From: DATDRM01 sp035291705
Lineage (GTDB): Bacteria; Chloroflexota; Anaerolineae; Anaerolineales; UBA4823
Reading direction: 5' to 3'
Assembly: GCA_035291705.1 (NCBI GenBank)
Contig: DATDRM010000079.1
Coordinates: 1 to 9,288, forward strand
Length of the DNA stretch: 9,288 bases
The notes under the pieces were generated by a model, which did not search any database, was not told the origin of the DNA, and was given only the letters and a program-made list of their open reading frames with translations. This document shows, piece by piece, positions 6,494 to 9,288 of this stretch. Numbering within the stretch: the first letter of the stretch is position 1; each line of letters starts with the position of its first letter. The position numbers and the translations under genes are program-made.

Positions 6494-8473
6494 ATGTTTC
6501 ATGGTGGAACGGAAGGTTTACGTAGAATCATGAGCCAAGATACCCTGAAACCCAGGAGGTTGGGGGAGACTCTCGGCCGTTTCGGAGGTTACTTCAAGCC
6601 TTATTGGCCTATCTTAATCCTGGCAGGTCTCTTGGTCATCGGGTCGACTTGGGCGCAAGTCACCGCGCCAGAATTGCTTGGACAGGCCGTCGATTGTTAT
6701 TTCAGCCCGGCGGCAGCCTCTGCATTTGGAAATCTCCCCGGCGCCCCCGAGGGCGGAGCGACGACCAGCGCAGTTACTAACTGTACCTACATCGATGATC
6801 CTGCAAAGATGACGAACGAAGAACGACTCGCTGGATTCGGCGGATTGATTCTGCGCATCATCGGTCTGTATGTCATGACATCCTTACTCACCGGTCTGAC
6901 TTTTTACTTGATGAGCTGGTCTGGCCAGCACGTCCTGCGGCAGATGAGGGTCGGTTTATTCCGCCACCTGCATCGCCTTTCTATAGGGTATTATGCTGAG
7001 CACGAAGTGGGTGACATAATGAGCCGCATCACCAACGATTCGGACACCATCCAGCAGGCGTTCAGCTTTGCGTTGGTCAATGTGCTGAGTGGAGTGCTGC
7101 TACTTGGTTGGATCGCCTATAACATGCTGGCTAGAAGCGTACCGTACGCCTTGCTCAGCCTGGCTGTGGTGCCATTAATGGTGATGGCGACGGTGTGGTT
7201 CTCATCGCAAGCGCGCAAAGCGTTTCGCCGCACGCGACTTCAAATGGGCTCGGTAAGCACAGAGTTGCAGGAGATTATCTCCTCAGTGCGGGAGGTACAG
7301 GCCTTCAGCCGGGAGCAGGAAAATATCCAAAACTTCATGGAGACTAACGCCGCTAACCGGGACGCAAATATCCGCGCTGTTTCGTTTACCAGCGCCCTGG
7401 CACCCACCCTGGAAGCCTTGGGATACCTGGCCCTGGCGATCGTGACTTGTGTGGGGGGGATCGTCCTGTTACGCGGCCAGACTTTGTTCGGCACTACCGT
7501 TTCATTCGGTCTGATTGTCACTTTTCTGGCATACGTGCAACGCTTCAACCAGCCGATCCAGCAAATTTCTGTGTTATGGACCAATATTCAGAACGCCATC
7601 GCTGGCGGTGAGCGCATCTTCAACCTCCTGGATGTCGAACCTGACATTGTGGATGCACCACAAGCCCAGGCTATGCCGCCAATCGTCGGCAGAGTCGAAT
7701 TCCAGCATGTCTATGCTGCCTACAAGAAGGATGAGAGCGTTTTGAACGGAATTAGCTTTACCGCTGAGCCGGGACAGACTATCGCCGTGGTCGGACCGAC
7801 CGGCGCGGGGAAGACAACCTTGATCAACCTGATCCCTCGCTTTTACGATGTGGCTGGTGGGGCGGTGTTGATCGATGGTCTGGATGTGCGTTACGTGACA
7901 ACGGAATCACTGCGCAAGCAGATCGGCATCGTGCTGCAAGACACTTTTCTCTTCAGCGCTACGGTAATGGAAAACATCCGCTTCGGAAGGCCCGAGGCAA
8001 CCGACGAGGAAGTAAAGGCCGCCGCCATGTTGGCCCATGCGGATACCTTCATCGAGCGCCTGCCTGATGGATACCAGACCGTGCTAGGCGAACGCGGCAG
8101 TGGCTTGAGCCAGGGGCAACGCCAGCTGCTGGCAATCGCTCGAGCTGCCCTGTCTGACCCACGCATCCTGATCCTGGACGAGGCCACCTCCAGTGTGGAC
8201 ACCCGCACCGAGCGCCTGATCCAAAAAGCTCTGGAGAACTTGCTCAGGGGTCGCACCAGTTTCGTCATCGCTCACCGCCTGAGCACTATTCGCAATGCGG
8301 ACCTGCTGTTGGTACTAAACCAGGGGCAAATCGTCGAGTGTGGGAAGCACGACGAGCTGTTGGCGCGGCAGGGCTTCTATTATAACCTTTATATGAGCCA
8401 GTTCCGCCGCCTGGAGCCGGAAATTACGGCTGGCCGGGATGGGCACAAAGCCGGGGAGCTAGCGACAGTCTAG
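6494..8473 (+). CDS. ABC exporter half-transporter, catalytic-site subunit
   Basis: Partner of the preceding ABC protein: 659 residues, with about six membrane helices within 38-350 and a C-terminal ATPase. Walker A is GPTGAGKT (434-441), Q-loop Gln482, Walker B ILILDE (558-563) with the catalytic Glu563, and switch His594. The signature is LSQGQ (538-542) instead of LSGGQ. In a heterodimer, its own Walker motifs would pair with the intact LSGGQ of the first subunit to form the active site. Its altered signature would complete the degenerate site. The TM1-TM2 outer loop is long (about 65-113) and has two cysteines (Cys68 and Cys97), possibly a disulfide. ATG 6494 is supported by GGAGG 7 nt upstream. 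A second ATG at residue 13 (6530) has a poorer SD and removes a non-conserved dodecapeptide. It is the last gene of the operon, followed by a terminator. Confidence 0.94.
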   Translation: MFHGGTEGLRRIMSQDTLKPRRLGETLGRFGGYFKPYWPILILAGLLVIGSTWAQVTAPELLGQAVDCYFSPAAASAFGNLPGAPEGGATTSAVTNCTYIDDPAKMTNEERLAGFGGLILRIIGLYVMTSLLTGLTFYLMSWSGQHVLRQMRVGLFRHLHRLSIGYYAEHEVGDIMSRITNDSDTIQQAFSFALVNVLSGVLLLGWIAYNMLARSVPYALLSLAVVPLMVMATVWFSSQARKAFRRTRLQMGSVSTELQEIISSVREVQAFSREQENIQNFMETNAANRDANIRAVSFTSALAPTLEALGYLALAIVTCVGGIVLLRGQTLFGTTVSFGLIVTFLAYVQRFNQPIQQISVLWTNIQNAIAGGERIFNLLDVEPDIVDAPQAQAMPPIVGRVEFQHVYAAYKKDESVLNGISFTAEPGQTIAVVGPTGAGKTTLINLIPRFYDVAGGAVLIDGLDVRYVTTESLRKQIGIVLQDTFLFSATVMENIRFGRPEATDEEVKAAAMLAHADTFIERLPDGYQTVLGERGSGLSQGQRQLLAIARAALSDPRILILDEATSSVDTRTERLIQKALENLLRGRTSFVIAHRLSTIRNADLLLVLNQGQIVECGKHDELLARQGFYYNLYMSQFRRLEPEITAGRDGHKAGELATV

Positions 8474-8479
8474 ATATGG

Positions 8480-9043
8480 TTAATCAACATTATAGCCAGC
8501 CAGGCCGAGGCCTGTTTTTTGGATCACGTGAAGCGCTTTGTATAAGGATGGCTTCTCAGCCAGTGCCCGGTATTGGAACAAACGCAGGATAGTCATCAGA
8601 TCGCGCCACTCGGAGGTAAATTTTTCAGGAGCAGCTACGACTTCCCTGGCTTCTGTAAGGCTGGCGGAAAGGTATTCCGATGCGCTCATACTGGTCAATT
8701 CATCATCCAGGGCTTTGATAATCTTCTCAAACTCGCCCCCATCGAGCCAGATTCCCTGGCATTGGGTACAATAATTCACTTCGACACCTGTTTCTCCGTA
8801 ACCCAGTGCGACCAGTCTGGTACCATCATTTGGGCACTGAATGCCTCTTAAATCCAATTTGAACTGATCTTCGTGTTTCCAGATTTCAAAATCCAACCAG
8901 ATCGCATCTGGCTCAACTGAATCCTTGGCTTTTTGGAATTCAGTTTGTTCAAACCAGATGCCTTTGCACTGTGGGCATTCTTCTACCTGGACACCCCCCA
9001 CTTCACGCCGGATCATCTCGATTTTGTCATTCGGACACTGCAT
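8480..9043 (-). CDS. Protein with two TFIIB-type zinc-ribbon motifs
   Basis: Small protein of 187 residues with no signal peptide or membrane segment, so probably cytoplasmic. Two copies of a TFIIB-like zinc-ribbon motif are visible. The first has Cys3-Pro-Asn-Asp6 and Cys23-x2-Cys26-x-Gly-Ile-Trp (1-36). The second has Cys70-Pro-Asn-Asp73 and Cys92-x2-Cys95-x-Gly-Ile-Trp (68-106). Each copy therefore has three cysteines plus an Asp where a fourth ligand would sit, as is common in this bacterial family. The tail (110-187) is helical-looking and unrecognised. The family is usually of unknown function; RNA polymerase or nucleic-acid binding should not be assumed. ATG 9043 has GAGGT 7 nt upstream. 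It is convergent with the ABC operon (6-nt gap) and divergent from the lipoprotein gene. Confidence 0.85.
   Translation of the reverse strand: MQCPNDKIEMIRREVGGVQVEECPQCKGIWFEQTEFQKAKDSVEPDAIWLDFEIWKHEDQFKLDLRGIQCPNDGTRLVALGYGETGVEVNYCTQCQGIWLDGGEFEKIIKALDDELTSMSASEYLSASLTEAREVVAAPEKFTSEWRDLMTILRLFQYRALAEKPSLYKALHVIQKTGLGLAGYNVD
8501..8520 (+). terminator. Rho-independent terminator of the MarR-ABC-ABC operon
   Basis: CAGGCC (8501-8506) and GGCCTG (8509-8514) form a GC-rich hairpin, realistically a 5-bp stem with a CGAG loop, followed by six T residues (8515-8520). It lies 27 nt after the second ABC stop codon. It is inside the last codons of the convergent zinc-ribbon gene, so the same bases encode that protein's C-terminus. 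Confidence 0.75.
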
Positions 9044-9056
9044 AGTTTTTACCTCG

Positions 9057-9072
9057 AATTCGGATTCGAATT
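9057..9072. repeat. Short inverted repeat upstream of the zinc-ribbon gene
   Basis: AATTCG (9057-9062) and CGAATT (9067-9072) are exact reverse complements separated by GATT. The repeat sits directly upstream of the SD of the zinc-ribbon gene (9055-9051). It could be an operator or a weak hairpin near the ribosome site. Nothing in the window identifies a binding protein. Confidence 0.3.
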
Positions 9073-9094
9073 AAGTTTATCACATCCTGTCATC

Positions 9095-9123
9095 TTATCA
9101 GATTCGACACGTGGAGATATAAT
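9095..9123 (+). promoter_or_regulatory. Candidate promoter for the lipoprotein gene
   Basis: TTATCA (9095-9100), a 17-bp spacer and a perfect -10 TATAAT (9118-9123) point towards the lipoprotein gene and predict a leader of about 60 nt. The palindrome CACGTG (9108-9113) lies in the spacer. The -35 matches consensus at only four of six bases. Confidence 0.45.
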
Positions 9124-9190
9124 CAGGCTCCGCCTCCATCAGCTTTTATTTACCTAATATTAAAATCCCTCTGAAAAGGTTTAATCGCCT

Positions 9191-9288
9191 ATGTTGAATG
9201 TTCCGAAAAGACAAATCGTCCTTCTGACCATCCTATTGGTTGCATTTATTTTTAGTGGGTGTGCTGGATCCTCTCCGGCAAATAGTAC
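9191..9288 (+). CDS. Lipoprotein, N-terminus only, cut by window edge
   Basis: Thirty-two complete codons are visible and remain open to the edge. They encode a positively charged start (MLNVPKRQ), a hydrophobic core (IVLLTILLVAFIF, 9-21) and a lipobox-like FSGC ending at Cys24, followed by AGSSPANS. This is a bacterial lipoprotein signal: Cys24 would be lipidated after signal peptidase II cleavage and the protein anchored on the outer face of the membrane. A Phe at lipobox position -3 is slightly off consensus. AAGG (9176-9179) is a weak SD 11 nt upstream. The mature protein lies outside the window, so its role (solute-binding protein or other) cannot be stated. Confidence 0.7.
   Translation, partial: MLNVPKRQIVLLTILLVAFIFSGCAGSSPANS

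Noticed and set aside
7891..8268. A 125-codon minus-strand frame within the second ABC gene
   Set aside because: It is opposite the conserved ATPase core (Walker B, signature, switch His) and has an Arg/Ser-rich composition typical of an antisense shadow.

Overview
The window looks like a chromosomal segment from a moderate-GC bacterium. I lean to Chloroflexota (Anaerolineae-like). That placement is an inference from protein style, TTG starts beside good Shine-Dalgarno (SD) sites, and the MarR plus paired ABC-exporter layout. It is not a database result. There are eight protein genes, two of them cut by the window edges. I see no rRNA, tRNA, CRISPR array, insertion sequence or other mobile element.

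Left block, minus strand, about 1-3900. Read in the direction of transcription it holds a P1-family (DmpA/BapA-type) self-cleaving aminopeptidase (3798-2707), a GntR/HutC-type regulator with a UTRA ligand domain (2420-1692, TTG start), and an APC-superfamily amino-acid permease (1541 to beyond base 1). The peptidase and the regulator each have their own candidate promoter. The spacer between them carries four copies of the hexamer TGGTAT, counting both strands, which is a plausible operator set for the GntR protein. The block reads as a regulated unit for releasing and importing amino acids or small peptides. Its true inducer is unknown.

Middle block, plus strand, 3996-8520. A strong sigma70-type promoter (TTGACA, 17 bp, TATAGT) drives a MarR regulator and then two ABC-exporter half-transporters. 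It ends at a compact rho-independent terminator. The two ABC proteins carry complementary defects. The first has Asp for the catalytic Glu and Gln for the switch His. The second has LSQGQ for LSGGQ. Together they would form one intact and one degenerate ATP site, which is the hallmark of a heterodimeric multidrug-type exporter. A perfect 9-bp inverted repeat joins the -10 box to the MarR start codon and is probably the autorepression operator.

Right block, 8480-9288. A small protein with two TFIIB-type zinc-ribbon motifs lies on the minus strand, convergent with the exporter operon. The operon's terminator sits inside the 3' end of its coding region. Divergent from it, a lipoprotein gene begins at 9191 and runs off the window.

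No stretch longer than 300 bases lacks a gene. The largest spacers (2421-2706 and 3799-4056) hold the regulatory elements listed below.
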